In this document: positions 23,483 through 36,693 of the stretch, in pieces
How positions within the stretch are numbered: position 1 is the stretch's first letter
Layout: each line of letters opens with the position of its first letter
The notes under the pieces: model-generated
Databases searched by the model: none
Told to the model about the DNA's origin: nothing
What the model saw: the letters and a program-made list of their open reading frames with translations, nothing else
Assembly: GCF_033439725.1 (NCBI RefSeq)
Contig: NW_026944389.1
Coordinates: forward strand, 682,001-746,000
Source of the DNA: Neurospora tetraspora
Lineage: Eukaryota; Ascomycota; Sordariomycetes; Sordariales; Sordariaceae
Direction of reading: 5' to 3'
Length of the DNA stretch: 64,000 bases
Translations under genes and position numbers: made by a program

Positions 23483-23556
23483 GGGCCCTGCTAGGGGCGC
23501 ACTAGTTGTTTTGTTTTCCCCCGAGCAAAACAACTAGTACGCCCCTAGCAGGGCCC
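23483..23556. mobile_element. 74 bp near-perfect foldback element with likely 8 bp target duplication
   Basis: Two 31-base arms (23483-23513 and 23526-23556) are complementary at 30 of 31 positions around a 12-base loop. Outer sequence is GGGCCCTGCTAGGGGCG. Flanks are CACCAAAA (23475-23482) and AACCAAAA (23557-23564), equal at 7 of 8 bases, as expected of a hAT-type target-site duplication. It carries no ORF. It could also act as a transcript hairpin. Confidence 0.72.
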
Positions 23557-23564
23557 AACCAAAA

Positions 23565-24269
23565 TCGCATAAACAACGCTTTCTGTTTTTGTCCATGATG
23601 AAACTGTTTCGATGGAATGAGGGATTGTTTGGTTGTAGCTCTGTCTCGGATGCATGCCTTGCAAACCCAATCAATTCCACAAAGCTGAAGTGCACCATCA
23701 GTGGAGCTGTGTTAGTGATGTTTTTGGTGTTTGCGCTGGTTTCAAAATTCCATGTGCCGCCGAGATCAAAGGCAACAAAGAAATGCAAAACATGCGAGAC
23801 ATGCAAGACATGCAAATCATCAAGTGCAGAAGTGGCAAAGTTCAGGTACGTGAGACACAGGCATGGATCCAAGATTGGGTTGCCTCTGAGATGTGAAAGA
23901 AGAGCCGCCGTTACTGTTTTGACAGCGGCTGTTGATTGTTTGTGGACATTGAAAGGAAGCTGTCGTAGATTCGTTATCGACAAGTTTCCCAGTCATCTTT
24001 TCGTCAATCTCCTTCGCTACTTTCGAAGCTGCAAATTGGTGATAACGCCATTAGCAGGTGTCGTAATCATAACACGGAGGTAACCTCCCAACCCAAACAA
24101 GCCAGCCCAACCCAGGCCATAATCGGCCGTGATAATGCCCTTTTTGATGCGCCCCAAACGCCGTGACTCCGCGTCCTTGCCGTGTCCCATACCGTGAGCC
24201 CAACCGAAACCGCCATGAAGATGTCGTGATACAAAAGGAATACAAAGGAGATCCCACCCGCCGAGATGT
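23565..24269. other. Intergenic, no supported gene
   Basis: A plus-strand frame of 164 codons (23589-24083) has a hydrophobic stretch and a Cys/Lys repeat (KCKTCETCKTCK), but this comes from a short tandem repeat of an ACATGCAAG-like unit at about 23785-23820. I see no domain. Confidence 0.3.
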
Positions 24270-24713
24270 TCACATCATCTGCAAAAACTCCAACCGTTCC
24301 TGCTCCTCCTCCTCTGCCTTCCTCCTCCTCTCCTTCTCCTCGGCACTATCCATATCCACCTCCATATTTCTCCCCGGTGTCCTCCCATCATCCTTCGGCC
24401 CCGCGCCACCATAGCGATACACCTCCGGCGTGGCATAAGCCGAATAAGCAGGGTTGACATTAGGGCGGATGACGGGGACGGCGACAGAGCCGTGGCCGGT
24501 TCGCGAGCTGCCTCTGTAGAGAGTGCTGTCGGAGGAGGAGACCTTTTCGAAGTCGGTGGAGAAGGAAGAGTCGGCGGAGGGAGAGTGTTTGTGTTTGTGG
24601 TCGTGGTCGCGGTAGGGACGCGGGCCGTGACGTTGTTGGGAGGTGAGGAGGGAGTCGTCTTCTGGCTTGGAGGAGCGCCGGCGGAGGCGGCGGAAGAGTC
24701 GTAGGCAGTCCAT
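24270..24713 (-). CDS. Small uncharacterised protein with acidic/basic C-terminal helix
   Basis: A single exon of 147 codons starts at ATG 24711-24713 (MDCLRLFRRLRRRSSKPEDD); the open frame extends upstream, but only this ATG begins a plausible protein. The N-terminus has a Cys next to a basic cluster, a pattern compatible with palmitoylation and membrane association (inference). The centre is Ser/His/Asp-rich and likely disordered. NPAYSAYATPEVYRYGG looks conserved in style, and the C-terminus is a charged helix (AEEKERRRKAEEEEQERLEF). No known domain. It resembles small conserved hypothetical proteins of filamentous fungi. Minus-strand third-position base use is consistent with coding. The neighbours give no hint of function. 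Confidence 0.6.
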   Translation of the reverse strand: MDCLRLFRRLRRRSSKPEDDSLLTSQQRHGPRPYRDHDHKHKHSPSADSSFSTDFEKVSSSDSTLYRGSSRTGHGSVAVPVIRPNVNPAYSAYATPEVYRYGGAGPKDDGRTPGRNMEVDMDSAEEKERRRKAEEEEQERLEFLQMM

Positions 24714-27700
24714 GGTGGTTTGGGTTGTGTTTGTGAGAGGTTTTGATGATGCGGTAGTGGGGTTGTTTTGTAGGTGCGTAAACACAGATTTTGAGGTTGC
24801 GACTCGTCGAGGTCTTGTTTCTAGGAGAGCTCTTTGTTGGGCGATCGGCGAGTCGAAGTCGATCTCGAGGACGAGGGCAAAGAACAGCGGCCTGTCAGAC
24901 TGAATACGGGATGCTGACAGGAACTCTGCTGACGATGTAAGCAGAGAGGAAGAATGACGGACAGACGGTGTCGCGATGATGAGTGGTACACCAGCAAAGC
25001 CAGAGCAAACCACGGACTGAATAGAGGGGGAATCCTTGGGCTTAAGAGGTCCGGGAAACAAAGAGAACTCGTCTTACACACTTTCTCAGTTCGGATCATT
25101 TGTGCAGGCCTAACCGCATCTGACGACATCCTAGCAACAACCCCTGCTCCTGCAAGCTAGTATGCAGAGGTAGTACGGAGGTACGGCAATGCCGTAGCTA
25201 GTGCTCCTACCCAAGCTACCCCAAAGTTGTAGTGAGCTGCCCCTGTAAAAAAATGCGGGGAGCCAAGCGGACCTGGAACAAGCCCAACAAGCCCCCAGCG
25301 AGCACAGCGGTCCCGTGTGCAACCAACTCCGCCACGAAATTGTTAGCAGCTGTTAGTGCATCACACACTCTGATCTTTTCTACAGCCGGACATTCAAGGA
25401 GTCCACACCACATTCCCGGGCAGGCTTCAACATGGAAATTTGTTTCTGTTCCTGTCGTGAACCATGCCAGCCGTCTCTTCGTCCGTACCAAACAACAAAT
25501 CCGCCGCGGTTATTTTTGACATTCAAGCACGGGAATGTTTCCTGTCGTCCAACATTCCCAACGTCGAAATCCTCCTGCAAGTCCCATGCCGCAAACCATT
25601 CTCCCGAGATGCTAGCCAAGATTTGCTGACCTCCTACGTCCGTCTGCCAGACTCCCCACGATGTGTTACACACCAGTATCACCGACCGTTTTCCTCCCCA
25701 CAAACAATCTCGAATAAAACTGGATCAAGGGATCATTACGCCGTACCACTTCTCCAGCTACAGCAGCATCATCACGACTGATACAAAACTCGGGACCCGG
25801 CAGATGGGGTTTCAGGAAGATCCAACCGACCCAGCTCACCCACCTAGCTGTTAAGATCGACAATCGATTATTAGCAGCCCAGCAGAAGGGGACGGGATGT
25901 ACAGTAACATTATGCAGCACAGCACCCGTCAACCCGTCCATCCCGTCCGTCAATCCGTCAGTGGCAGGCCGCCCTCAATACAACCCTTCGCAAGCCTAGC
26001 CGTCTGGACGGGAGGAAGGCCAAATGAACAGGCCTAGACAACGCCAGAAAAGGCAGTCAACCCGTATCGATCTCGTTGACGCCGGATCGCGAGCCTACCA
26101 CAACAAAGAAATCCCAAGACGAAACAACAATTCCATCTCGCCATTGGCCCCCACCAGCTACCGAAACGCAGCGGCGCACAAATATACGAGCAGGAGGAAC
26201 CAAGTACAATGGCGCAAAGCACCTCGACGACTTGGCCCCTCATTTCTCAATAAGCGTTGCTGGTCCTTCGGGCCTTCGGCATCCTTCGGCTACTGTTTCT
26301 GTGACTTTCTGTCACGCAGATGCGGGAGGATTGGGCTTAGCGGTGCTACAGCACGGTGACTGCCTCTTCACTGGGTCTGGGTCAATACTACACTGGCTAT
26401 GCTGGTCGGCGATGATGGTGTTCCACTGCATCCAGTTGGGGAAGGCAAAAGTGAACACCTTGGGGGCGCGCGGCCGCTTCTTTCTGTGCCTGCTCCTTCA
26501 TCTCGTTATCAATATCGCTGCAGAAAGTTCTGCGTATAGGCAAGTGTCGTGGATGTTGACGGGAGGGCAACGTCGGAAGTTTTCGGGCAGCTCAAGCACG
26601 AGATGGATGTCTTTCGAGTGATAGCCCAGCATCATCCCTTCGAACTGCTCTTCGATAGATCTATACACCATGTTTTACTCCCTAAACTGTGCAATGCTCG
26701 CCTAGTAACTGTTTAGAGACTTGGAAATGTGTTCCGACGTTGCGTTTCGTCTTGCCCTGCTATCCCGCTCCCAAGCCCCCATTGAACCCCAAGCAAAACC
26801 GCAGACACCAACGTTCCAGATTGATGTAGCACCATCGTCACGCACTGCCCCTTCCCCCGGGCCAAGAGACCCCAGTGCAACTCCCCCACAGTTTCGCATC
26901 ATAGCAGCCTGGCGTTATTCTCGTCGGCAGAGGGCACCACACAGCACGTCCGAAGGTCACACGACGTCAATACAGCCCTGGAGGTGTTACATCGACCCAG
27001 AGAACAAAGTAACCCACCAATGCGACTACCCGCTATGTACCGAGCGGCCGATGCTAGACGATATGATCGGCGACTGCACCTTAACAGACTTACAACATCA
27101 ACAGCCAGCCGCGTACCCTCACAAGGTCCAGTCGGCCGCCGTTCAATTTCAACTACATAAGGGGCGAGAGTCAGGAACCCAAAGTCCCAAAGAGAGCCGA
27201 AGGCAGGATTCGCAGGAAGAAGTAGGGTTGGACCCAAGTCTCACGGGAACACGGGCTGCACGGGCAGGTTAACCTTCTCACGTCAGCAGTCAGCACGTAT
27301 TAATCCTTAGGTATGCACTTCATGCGCGACAAACGAGAAAACTCCCACCGCTACATAAGGTAGCCTCCCATGATGGCCTAGGCTACCTAGGCTACCCGAC
27401 GGCTCTAGTAACGGGAATAATAACACCGGGCGCCGTTCTCTGCCGCTCTAAGATCGTGGTCGAGTGAGTGCTCGGATCATATCATCATGGGCGTGCCTGG
27501 CGGCGGCCGCTGAAAGCAACCTCACGAATCCACGTTTTGCGGGTTTGGGACTTGGGTTCGATCTTTCCGTGTGTTGGGGTTCGATCTTTCCCGTGTGTTG
27601 CCGTGTGTTGGAGTGTAGTGTGTTGGTGCATTTCGGTCCTCACTCATATCGGCGGAGGCACGCGGGCCGCCAGCTTGAGCGGTTGGTTCACTTCATGTCA

Positions 27701-28722
27701 TTTTGATCTCGGGGGTGCCACGGTGACGGAGCAGGGGCAGCAACTTGCCTTCTATAGGTAATCGGTGTTGGTTTGGTGGTCAAGTGCTCGCGAGGATCGA
27801 CAGTTCGGATCATGAGCGTGCTGCGTACCTGGCGGCCGCTTTGAGCAGCCTATGTCAACCACGTTTCCGTTTAGAGGCAATCAAGTATCATTGTCGTCTT
27901 CCATGTTGGAGTGTTGTTGGACTTTGTTAGTGCTCTCCTCTCCGGTCCTCAGATACCGGCGGTAGACTGGTTGGTTGGTAATGGCAATTTGGGGGTGAAA
28001 GGTCTAGGGAAGGAAGTCCTAAGGAATCTTTGGGGTCTTGCTCTTGGGGGTGGCTTAGTCCCGGCCCGGCCTGGTTGGCTTCAACGACACTCGATATGCT
28101 CGGATACGAGTTCTCCGTGCCGCGCAGGTACGGACAGATGGCAGCAAGCCCCCGAATGTAAATGTCCCGTTCACTTATCATATAGAGAGAGCGTGGCAGG
28201 CGGACGGACAACCGAACCGGGTGTCATTGACCGGCCGACGTTCGTCGGAGGAAGCAGACTACTCGCAAGTTGATAAGTCAGTCAGCAAAGCAGTCAGTCG
28301 CAGGTCGGATAGCCGCCGAGCCGGGGAAGTCAAAGTCAAAAGCAAGACGGTCTTCATTACTCATTAGGTTCCCTTCATTACTTCCAGCCACTTCTCTTGC
28401 TAGATGGCTCTCAAGTGAGAGACGGTGTCCAGACTCCAGAGACCTCGGAGCTACAGTCAATAAAGCAAAGGACAAGGCGATGACCAATGCGAAGAGAGCC
28501 CAACGCTAACTAACACCCAAGACTAAACGTTCATCATGTCGTGAATTTCGTCGTTATGATATACAGATCGTGTACTAACTTCCGTCCGTCGTTTCTATCC
28601 ATCCGTCATCACATCATGTTCCATATGCCTGTTTCCAATCATTAGATCCGTCAATCATCACATCACATCAAACCCCCATTCCATTCCAATCTCTCCTCGG
28701 CCTCGCGCCGCCTCGGTCTGTC
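24714..28722. other. Long intergenic region
   Basis: The first part is the 5' flank of the gene ending at 24713. No other gene is supported. A plus-strand frame at 26721-27272 (183 codons) lacks a domain. The area 27464-27990 contains two diverged copies of a roughly 330-base segment. Confidence 0.35.
27464..27990. repeat. Diverged tandem duplication (about 330 bp units)
   Basis: Landmarks occur twice in the same order: CGGATCAT with GCGTGC, CTGGCGGC...GCCGCT, AACC..CACGTTT, TTGGAGTGT.GT, TCGGTCCTCA / CCGGTCCTCAGATA.CGGCGG, and GGTTGGTT. Copy 1 is about 27464-27690 and copy 2 about 27795-27990. The copies are strongly diverged. Confidence 0.4.
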
Positions 28723-31643
28723 TCAGGCATCAACCTCCTCCCCCTTCCCCTCCTTCTCCCCACCCCCACCGCCACCGCCGCCCATCCCAAAAAAGCTCTT
28801 CCGCCTACTCGTAACCGGGCTCCTACTCTCCCCCCTCCTTTCCTCCGCAGCAATACTCATCCCCCTCGTCGTGCCCCTCTTCGTAGTCGAACCCGGTCTC
28901 ATCGGCATCCCAGGAGCTCCATTATTGGAGTTCAAACTCCCATCGCGATTCAGTCCCGATCCGCCACTAGACTTGGACCTCCGAACTTCTTCCAACGCGG
29001 GCCGGGCTTGCTCCTTAGAGATCACCAAGCCCTGGGTGATGCTCATGATGTCGCCGTCTTCGACGGAGCACATGGATGGCCAGACTACGAGGAGGATGTC
29101 GTCTGGGTCTATTTCTTCTTCTTGCGGGGTGTCCGAGTTGTTATTGTGGTCGTTGTCGGAGTGGAGGTGCGTGCGGGAGCGGTTGTGGTGGGAGTGATTG
29201 TGGTTGTGGTCGTGGTCGTGGGACGGGTTATGTAGGCCCTTGCCGCCGTCGGGACCGGGGGTGGTTAACGGGGCGCCGGCTCCCTGATCTGCTCCGATTG
29301 TTGAAGCGCCGTCATCGCCGTCTCCGCCGTCTGTGAGCGTCACTGAGAATGGCCGCTGTTGTTGCGGGTTGGAGCTGACAAACTCCGGCAGGTCCAAAAC
29401 CTGCCAATCAAAGTCGTCGTACGGCGGCCCAAAGTACGGCTCGATTTTCATCGAGGCCAGTTGGATCCGCATCCATTGCTCGCAGGCGAGCTTGCAGGCT
29501 TGCTCGAGGCCGGAGACGAAGGACTCGAATGCTAGTGCCGAGAGCAAGTGTTGCACGAGCCAGGAGACTTCCCTCACCACTGTCTTCACCCTTCTTGCGC
29601 CCTGCTCGATTTGGCGTTCGGGCATCGTCGCAAGCAGCGTTGACCTTAGGTGCAATTCCCGAGCAGGATTCTCGTCTTCCAAGACGCGGAGGAACTTGAC
29701 TAGGTTTTCGTCGTCGTCGTCGAGTAGGTAGACTGGTCGGAAGAGATGGCGGTGTAAAGCGCGGGAGAGGACGGCTAAGACGGCGGAGATGCGCATGCCC
29801 TTGGCTGCTGGGGAGTTGGATTGCGGAAGCGGGATTTGGAGTTGGGTGGCGTGTTTGAGGTAGGGCGAGTTGCGGAGGTTGGCCCAGCAGGAGGGGTCGG
29901 AGAGGACTGGCTCGGGGAGGGAGGGGCGGAAGGTGGATTCGACGAGGGTGACAATTGAGGTCCAGATTTTGTCGAGGATGTCGACGCTGCGCACAAGGTT
30001 AGCAAGGGGTGGACTTTGAGAAGAGGTGAGGAGAAGAGGCGGAGGACACCAAGAAGAGAAAGATGGGAGAGGGACGAGGTGAGAATGAAGGATCAGGAGA
30101 GGGCTACAGGGCACAAAAAGGGAGAGGATAAGAGGGAAAAGGAGAGCAAAAGAGAGGGACAGAGGGGAAAGGAATATGGGAAGGAACGGGGAACTCACTA
30201 AACGTCTTCGCTGTCAGCATGAAGCTTGATCTGGTACGATGAAAGAATATCCAGCTTCTCCTCGGCGGTTTGGAGATTGTCCTCCGTCTCGTCAAGTCGG
30301 TTCTGGAGGTCTTCGGCCCGGGCAACGGCCGTGTCGGCTCGATTGGTCTCGGTGTCGAGTTTGCCGTGCAGGGCCTCGATCTCTGCACTCTTCTCAGCCA
30401 CCGTCTGTTTGAGAGAGACGATCTGTTCCTCAGTAGCCTTGAGCGATGCCTTAAGACTCTCAATCTCAGATGTCTTTTCAGCTTCTGTGGCCTTGAGGGA
30501 CTCGAACTCGGCTTTGGTGGCTGTTAGAGCCTCGTCGATTGCCTTGAACTGAGCCTCTAGCGTGGCGACAATCTCTTTGAGCGAAACGATCTCGACCTCG
30601 TTCTTAGTTTTGTCGGCTTCCAAAGTGGTCTTGGATTCTTGAAGCGATGCAAGGTCGGCTTCGGCTTGCGCTTTCCAGGTCTCGAGAAGGGTCTTGGCGT
30701 TCGATAGTGCGGCAATCTCCTCGGCCGCGGCTTGTGCAGCTTGGGCGGCAGCTGTCTCGAGTTCCTCCTTTGACTTCTCAAGAGCGGCCTTGGCAGCTTC
30801 GAGGTCTGAGATTTGCATCCCCCGTAGGGACTTCATATCACTCAACTCCGTCCCCATGTCGTCTCTCAGCTTCGCCAGCTCATACGCCTGGTCCTCCCTC
30901 AACTTGGTCAGTTCCTGCTCTTTATCCTCCTTCAGCGCAGCCAATTCCTTCTCTTTGTCCTCCTTTAACGCCGCCATTTCCCGTTCCTTATCCCTCTTCA
31001 ACTCATCCAACTCCCTCTCCTTCTCCTCCTTCAACCTCGTCAGCTCACGCTCAGCATTTTCCGCAGCCGCCGCCGTCCTCTTGGCACTATCCTCCAAATC
31101 CCCTTGCAATTTCGCGCGCATGGCGTGTAGGTGCAGCACCTCCTGCACTTTCGACTGGATCACGTCCTCGAGTCCTTCCTTTTCCTTGTCGAGCCGCTTC
31201 TTCCAGTCGTCCAGCTCGGACCGGTAGCGGTGGTACTCGTCGAGGACTTCGCGGTGGGAGATGGACATCCGCTCGTTCTTCTCCTTGAGCATGATGAACT
31301 GCCCGAAGACGTCGGCGACCAGCTTGTAGTTGCTGTCCGCTGTGAGGTCGCGCATGGCGCGCACGAGACCATCGACGGCTTGGGTGGGGTCGATGTTCCC
31401 CGAGGAAGAGGAAGAGGAGAAGGGGCCGGAAGGGGAGGAAGGGGAACCCATTGTTGTTGGTGTTAATGGGCTGCCGGGCAGATTGGTGGTGTTGGTATTG
31501 TTGGTGTTGGCGGTGGTGCTGGTGTTGATGCTGGTGGTGCCGGCGGCGGAGGTGGTGATGGTTGGCGTGGCCGTGGTTTCGGAAGTTGCCGACCGGAGGA
31601 AACCACGGAGCGCTTCTTTCTGGGGAGTATCCAGCTTGGGCAA
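28723..31643 (-). CDS. Large coiled-coil protein of unknown function
   Basis: Exons complement(30199-31643) and complement(28723-29986) are joined by a 212-base intron (donor GTGAGT, acceptor GTGCGCAG), giving ...LHADSEDVY-VDILDKIW in frame and at least 902 residues. No ATG opens the first exon; a CCAACAG acceptor directly precedes codon TTG at 31643, so a short upstream exon is likely and the 5' end is not resolved. Order: Ser/Thr/Asn-rich N-terminus; a conserved-looking block (DGLVRAMRDLTADSNYKLVA); a coiled coil of about 330 residues with heptads and repeated Lys/Glu/Asp units (LKEDKEKELAALKEDKEQEL); then a globular C-terminal half ending in a His/Asp/Asn-rich linker, the block DPDDILLVVWPSMCSVEDGD and a Ser/Gly-rich tail. 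No catalytic motif. A scaffold or cytoskeletal role is only a guess. Confidence 0.82.
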
Positions 31644-32913
31644 CCTGTTGGTGAGGAGGCGTATTATGGTATTAGAGTGGTGATGCGATGTTGGTGAGGT
31701 CTGGGTCTGGTGGTTATGTTCGGTTGAGAAGTGAGTTTTGAAGATGACCGACGTGGCTCAAATGTGTCGGTGATGGACTCCAGAGTGGATAAACCGCTGT
31801 AGGGCAGTGGGCCGAGTGGCTCTTGTGGACAGGGCCAGGGGTGGTTGGTTGATTCGGAAGCTGAGCATAAATCGACGGCGATTGGCATATTCTTAATTTC
31901 TCATGCATCAGGCAGAGACAAGCAGAGGCAGGCACGGATCGCCGACGCAGGGACGAGTCGTGGTTGTTTCGTTGTTGGGCTGGGGACGACGGCCTGAAGA
32001 TGAAGCCTCATCGATTGACAACTGTCAAAAGTGTTTGGTCAATTGACATTGTCAGTCAAACTCCCAAACGGCAGACCAGTGAGAGGCTTCCATTGCCTCG
32101 GCCAATTGGGGCGAGGCGCATTTTGGAGGAGCTGACCTGACCTTTTCCTCCAAAGCGGAAGGCGAAGGCAAGTGGAAGGGTTTGTGTCGTGTGTTTGACG
32201 TGGCAGTCTCGATGACCAGAGACATTGAAAGCTCTCCTAGAAATCATTGGCCCAGGGGAACAAGACGCTGTAAACACCCGAGCCCCACCATAGCTAGCGG
32301 GACGGAAGCCCGCACGTGCAGATTGTGGCCAACGAAATGCTTATCCATTGGACAATATCAGCAATAAAGTGGACCTGCTCGACACCGACCCAAATCCTGC
32401 CCCGGCCCCCGCAATCCGCAACCCGAACCTTCTTGTCATGGACCATCCACATTGCGGCCCGTTCCTCCATCTCGTTCTCCATCTTCTCCATTTCCCTCCC
32501 ATCCTCGACACGGACTCCCGGCCTGTCATGATTGGACCACTATCCGGGCGGTTAACCATGAATTTGGGTCTGCCACCAGAAACACCATGATCAACTTCGA
32601 ATGATTCCCTTCTTTGGCATCGCCGCGGCACAGCCACCGCGGACTCCGTGCACTGTGGCACTCACACGCCCAAGCAGGCCATGTATCACTACCTATCACC
32701 AGCTCCTGTTCCCGTTAGGTCGGAATTGCGCTAGGGATAAAATGTACGTTTCAATGGGCGATGCCTCGATTCAACGAATGATCTCCCCTCGCCTAGGTAT
32801 GCAGGAAGCCATATGCTAACTGCCCTAGACCATATCTATTCACAGGTACCAATAAAATGGCAATACTACCAGATATGCCACCGTGCATGGGCGCTTCCAC
32901 ACATAGCGTAGTC
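31644..32913. other. 5' flank of the coiled-coil gene; intergenic up to the LTR island
   Basis: It probably includes the unseen first exon and promoter of the minus-strand coiled-coil gene. A minus-strand frame with ATG runs 31888-31664 (MPIAVDLCSASEST), but a standard donor to join it to 31643 was not found. Base composition is normal up to about 32990. Confidence 0.4.
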
Positions 32914-33093
32914 TGTTGGGACTTGGGAACTGTGATATTACTGGTAATAATCGATATGGGGTTCAACGTGGCTTGATTGTGTGTCTGTGTAAAACTGGCT
33001 CTATAGACTCGAAGCTCTAGCATCTAAATAAATCCCGCATATCCCAACCCAACTAAGCACGTACACGCCCAGTAGATCTCCTAGCCTCTAGTA
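32914..33093 (-). repeat. Left LTR (3' LTR) of the copia fossil
   Basis: It aligns end to end with 48606-48784. Its outer (left) part keeps a normal base mix while its inner (right) part is rich in T/A changes, so the RIP boundary passes through the LTR. Confidence 0.82.
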
Positions 33094-36000
33094 TACTCCC
33101 TTAAATTTAATATACAAACTACGCTAAATCTACCTAGATATGCCCTAAAATGCCCTAAAATTTTCCTAAAACTAGCTAGAAACAATACTATTCCCAAATT
33201 ATTTCCTCGTTATAATAGCTGTCAAACTTTCACTCGTAAGAATCTTACCTTATTATACTTATTATTATATTTACTAATTCGTTACCCGAATCCTACTCTA
33301 CAAAGTCCTCTACACCCTTTAAATAGCTTATAGCGATATCTCCGCTACTAAACTCGCGTAATTGAATTTATAGCCGCTATAATTCTACGAATCCTAATTA
33401 CTCTATAAATTTTAAATATATTATAGGAAGGAAACTCTTTATAAGGCTATCCGTAATCTATTCTTTAATAAATACGTAAACTACGTCTACCAATTTCCTC
33501 TCTTACATTTACTTTAATTAATATTTATATATATCAACATACTTAAATTTGATTACGAGCCGAATTCTCTCCTTTATAATAAATTATATTATTTATTTAT
33601 TATTATAGCTTATAGGCGTAGCCTTTTAATTTTTGAATTTTAAAGTAAATTCGTTAAAGAAATAATAAACGTAAATTACTTCTTTAACTCCTTAATTGAA
33701 GGATAATAATTTAACCTCTATAAATAAAATTATAATTGTATTTTATTTTTTAGTATACTAATCGATAATAGCGCTTAGTAATTTAAATACGAATACTTAT
33801 AAATTCTTTCGATTAAGAGAATTATTTGTAAATAATAAGTTAATTAAAGTATAAAAATTTTAACAGTCTTTACTATTTAATTAAAAGGTATAATTTTAAA
33901 TTATTAGAAAGTAGAAGAATATTTTATTTATAACTATATAATACATTAAATTAGGGTTTAAATTAAATTGAGCGAATTTAAAAACTGAAAAACTATATTT
34001 AATTGTAATGTAATAATAATATAGAAAATTGAACCAATTTTAATTTAATACATATAAATTTCGTATACAATTATACTATGTTATTAAAATGGGAATTCTT
34101 CTTTAACTATAAGTATAGAATATAATTTTCTTATACGCTTAACCTTCTTTATAATTTTTTCAATATAATCGCGTTATAATAATTAAATTAATTTCTTTTT
34201 TCGGTCTTAAATAATTTTAATGCTTAAAAACTATTTTAATAGCTCTCTACCCGTTAATTCATATTTCCGCTCTATAGTAGCTACTACCCTCTTAATCATA
34301 CTAATTTCTTTATCCCTATATTTATAAGCAATAATAATATTATCAACGTAGAAGAAAAAAAAATTTTATTTTTAATTCAAATACTAAATTCTATAGGGAG
34401 AGGGTTTATATTTATATTTACGAAGGTCTTAGTAAATTCCTACTACTAAAGAAAGAGAAATTTCTATAAATTATATAGCGCATATGATAATTAGAATACT
34501 TAACCTTTCCTAATATATTTAGGAAGAACCTTTATAAATATTCCTTTATTAAATATAGTATTAATAAAGGCGTTCTTTATATTATACTAAATTAAATAAA
34601 AATTGAAATAAACGGCTATAATTCTTAGGATATAAAACGATTTATTAATTAGAATCGCTACGGATATTTTACGTACGCTATTTTTAGATTAATAGTCCCT
34701 ACGTACAATTAAACGTATTTTATATTTAAAAAACCAGCCGTTTTAGTCAAATTTGTAAATATATACCTATATCGAACCGAATATTTCGTTATCTCCTACT
34801 TCCTTAATACTAACCTACTTCTAAGACTTCTTATTCTTATATTCGTCTAAATATTCCTTTTCTATAGCCCTAAAGAATTCTCTAAAAGAATAAGAATTAA
34901 AATTACTATAATACTTTGAAAAAGGTAGGAAATTAATTCGATAAAAGGTCTTTAACATACCCTTTACTCTATTACGGTTAATAATTTCCTTTATTATTTT
35001 TAATTTAAGATTATAACCGGGATTAATATTAATACCCCTCTTTCTTATTTCCTCTAAGAAGCTTTAATCTACAACCTTATTTCCCTAGAATCTTACTAAT
35101 TGATTACCTTTTATAAATAAGAATAACGCGGCCTAATAAAAGTAGTAATTTATAATTAATTATAAATCTTCGTTAGAATGAAAGAAATCGATTACTAGAA
35201 ATATAATTAAGTTCTTAAGAGGTATAGGAAAATAGCTCTCTTCTTTATCCTTTGAATTTAAAATTATATTTTAGAAATCCAATAATAATTATACGGGCGG
35301 CGATAGTAAAAGCTTTAAACATCTTTACAATATTTCTAAACTTATTTATAATTATATTTCTAATAATTATAGGACCTCTAAAGATCTAGACTACGTTTAT
35401 ATCTCTAAGGACCTTAATTCCTCCTCTTCCCCTAACATATTCTCGGTCTTAATAGGAAAATTTTGGATAATGGGGCTAAAATTCTATTATTTACAGTAAA
35501 TATAACCTCGACCGATAGGACGTTTACTTGCGTAATATCTATTTAATAAAAATCTTTTAATTATATAGCTAACTTTTTAAGGGAAATATTAAGGGTATTA
35601 TAGATTTCTTTAACGTTATTACTGGGAAAGACCTCGTTTTTATTAAATATAATATTTCGTATAATAATAATAGAATTAATATAGAGATTCCAAATCCTAT
35701 AGATATTCGTTAACTAGTATCCAATTAAATAGCCGACTTAAATATAATCTTGAAACTTTATTAATTTATTTTATTCTGTTATAATTTCTATTATAAGAAT
35801 AAAGGCCTTATAGCTATATACTTTAAAGTATATAATAATAAAGGAAGGGTTTAATAGAAGAATAATACCGTTTTTAAATTAATAGTAAAATTTACATCAG
35901 TTTTAGGGAGATTTCTAATAATATTCCGCCTTAGGGGTTAAGTTACATAAATATATAGCTGCTCTGGTAATTTCTATTTATAGTTCGTAAGGAAAATTTA

Positions 36001-36450
36001 TACTTAATTATATTATTATACCCTTGGTCTTAATTATACCCCCTAAGCGCTTTGCGCTGCTGCTTTGAGTTTGCGTATAAGGTGTTGAAGGTTTAATATT
36101 AGTTCCCTTTATAGTAAATTAGGTAGTAATCTTTTTATTACTAATTATTTCGTTATTATATTCGATTACCCGAAGTACGATTTAATATTAAGTCTATAGC
36201 CCTATATAGAAGGATTCTGAATACGCGGTAATAGATTCGGCTTTTTTATTGCCTAAGTAATATATTTAGACGAATTTAGACTACCGATCTACAATTGCTA
36301 TTAAATTTAAATATTTCTAGCCCCCTACTTTTACTTCTTTATAAGAAAAGAAATCGACGGCTAATTATAATTTAGGGCCCTCTAGGTAGTTATAAACTTC
36401 TCTACGCACCTAGCGCTTTAATTTAACTTTAATATATAGTTCGTAATTAT

Positions 36451-36693
36451 TATAGGGCAAGGCGACGGGTAGGGAGTAGGTTAAATATACGTAGTTATAC
36501 GAGGAGAGAAAGAGAAAGGTATATAGAGGTCTAGCGATATAGGGTAGGGCTAAACCATGCCTAGAGCCAGACCTGTATGTGTATATATACGTAATATACT
36601 ATTAGCTAATAGCGGTAATAATACGGTACGAAATTCGACTACCTATAGCCGGAGCTGTATATATATAAGGTAATTACAAATAATCCTATAATA
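36451..36693 (-). repeat. 3' LTR of the truncated gypsy fossil
   Basis: It is similar in layout to the 222 bp LTRs of the inserted gypsy element: same start pattern, AAGAGGGAAG-like middle, shared CCTATAATA end and an adjoining polypurine tract. It is clearly a different subfamily. Confidence 0.65.

Noticed and set aside
23589-24083. 164-codon plus-strand frame with CKTCETCKTCK
   Set aside because: The Cys pattern comes from a short tandem repeat of a 9-base unit; nothing else looks protein-like.
26721-27272. 183-codon plus-strand open frame
   Set aside because: No signal, domain or splice structure, Pro/Gln/Ser-rich composition and an overlapping minus-strand frame of similar size.
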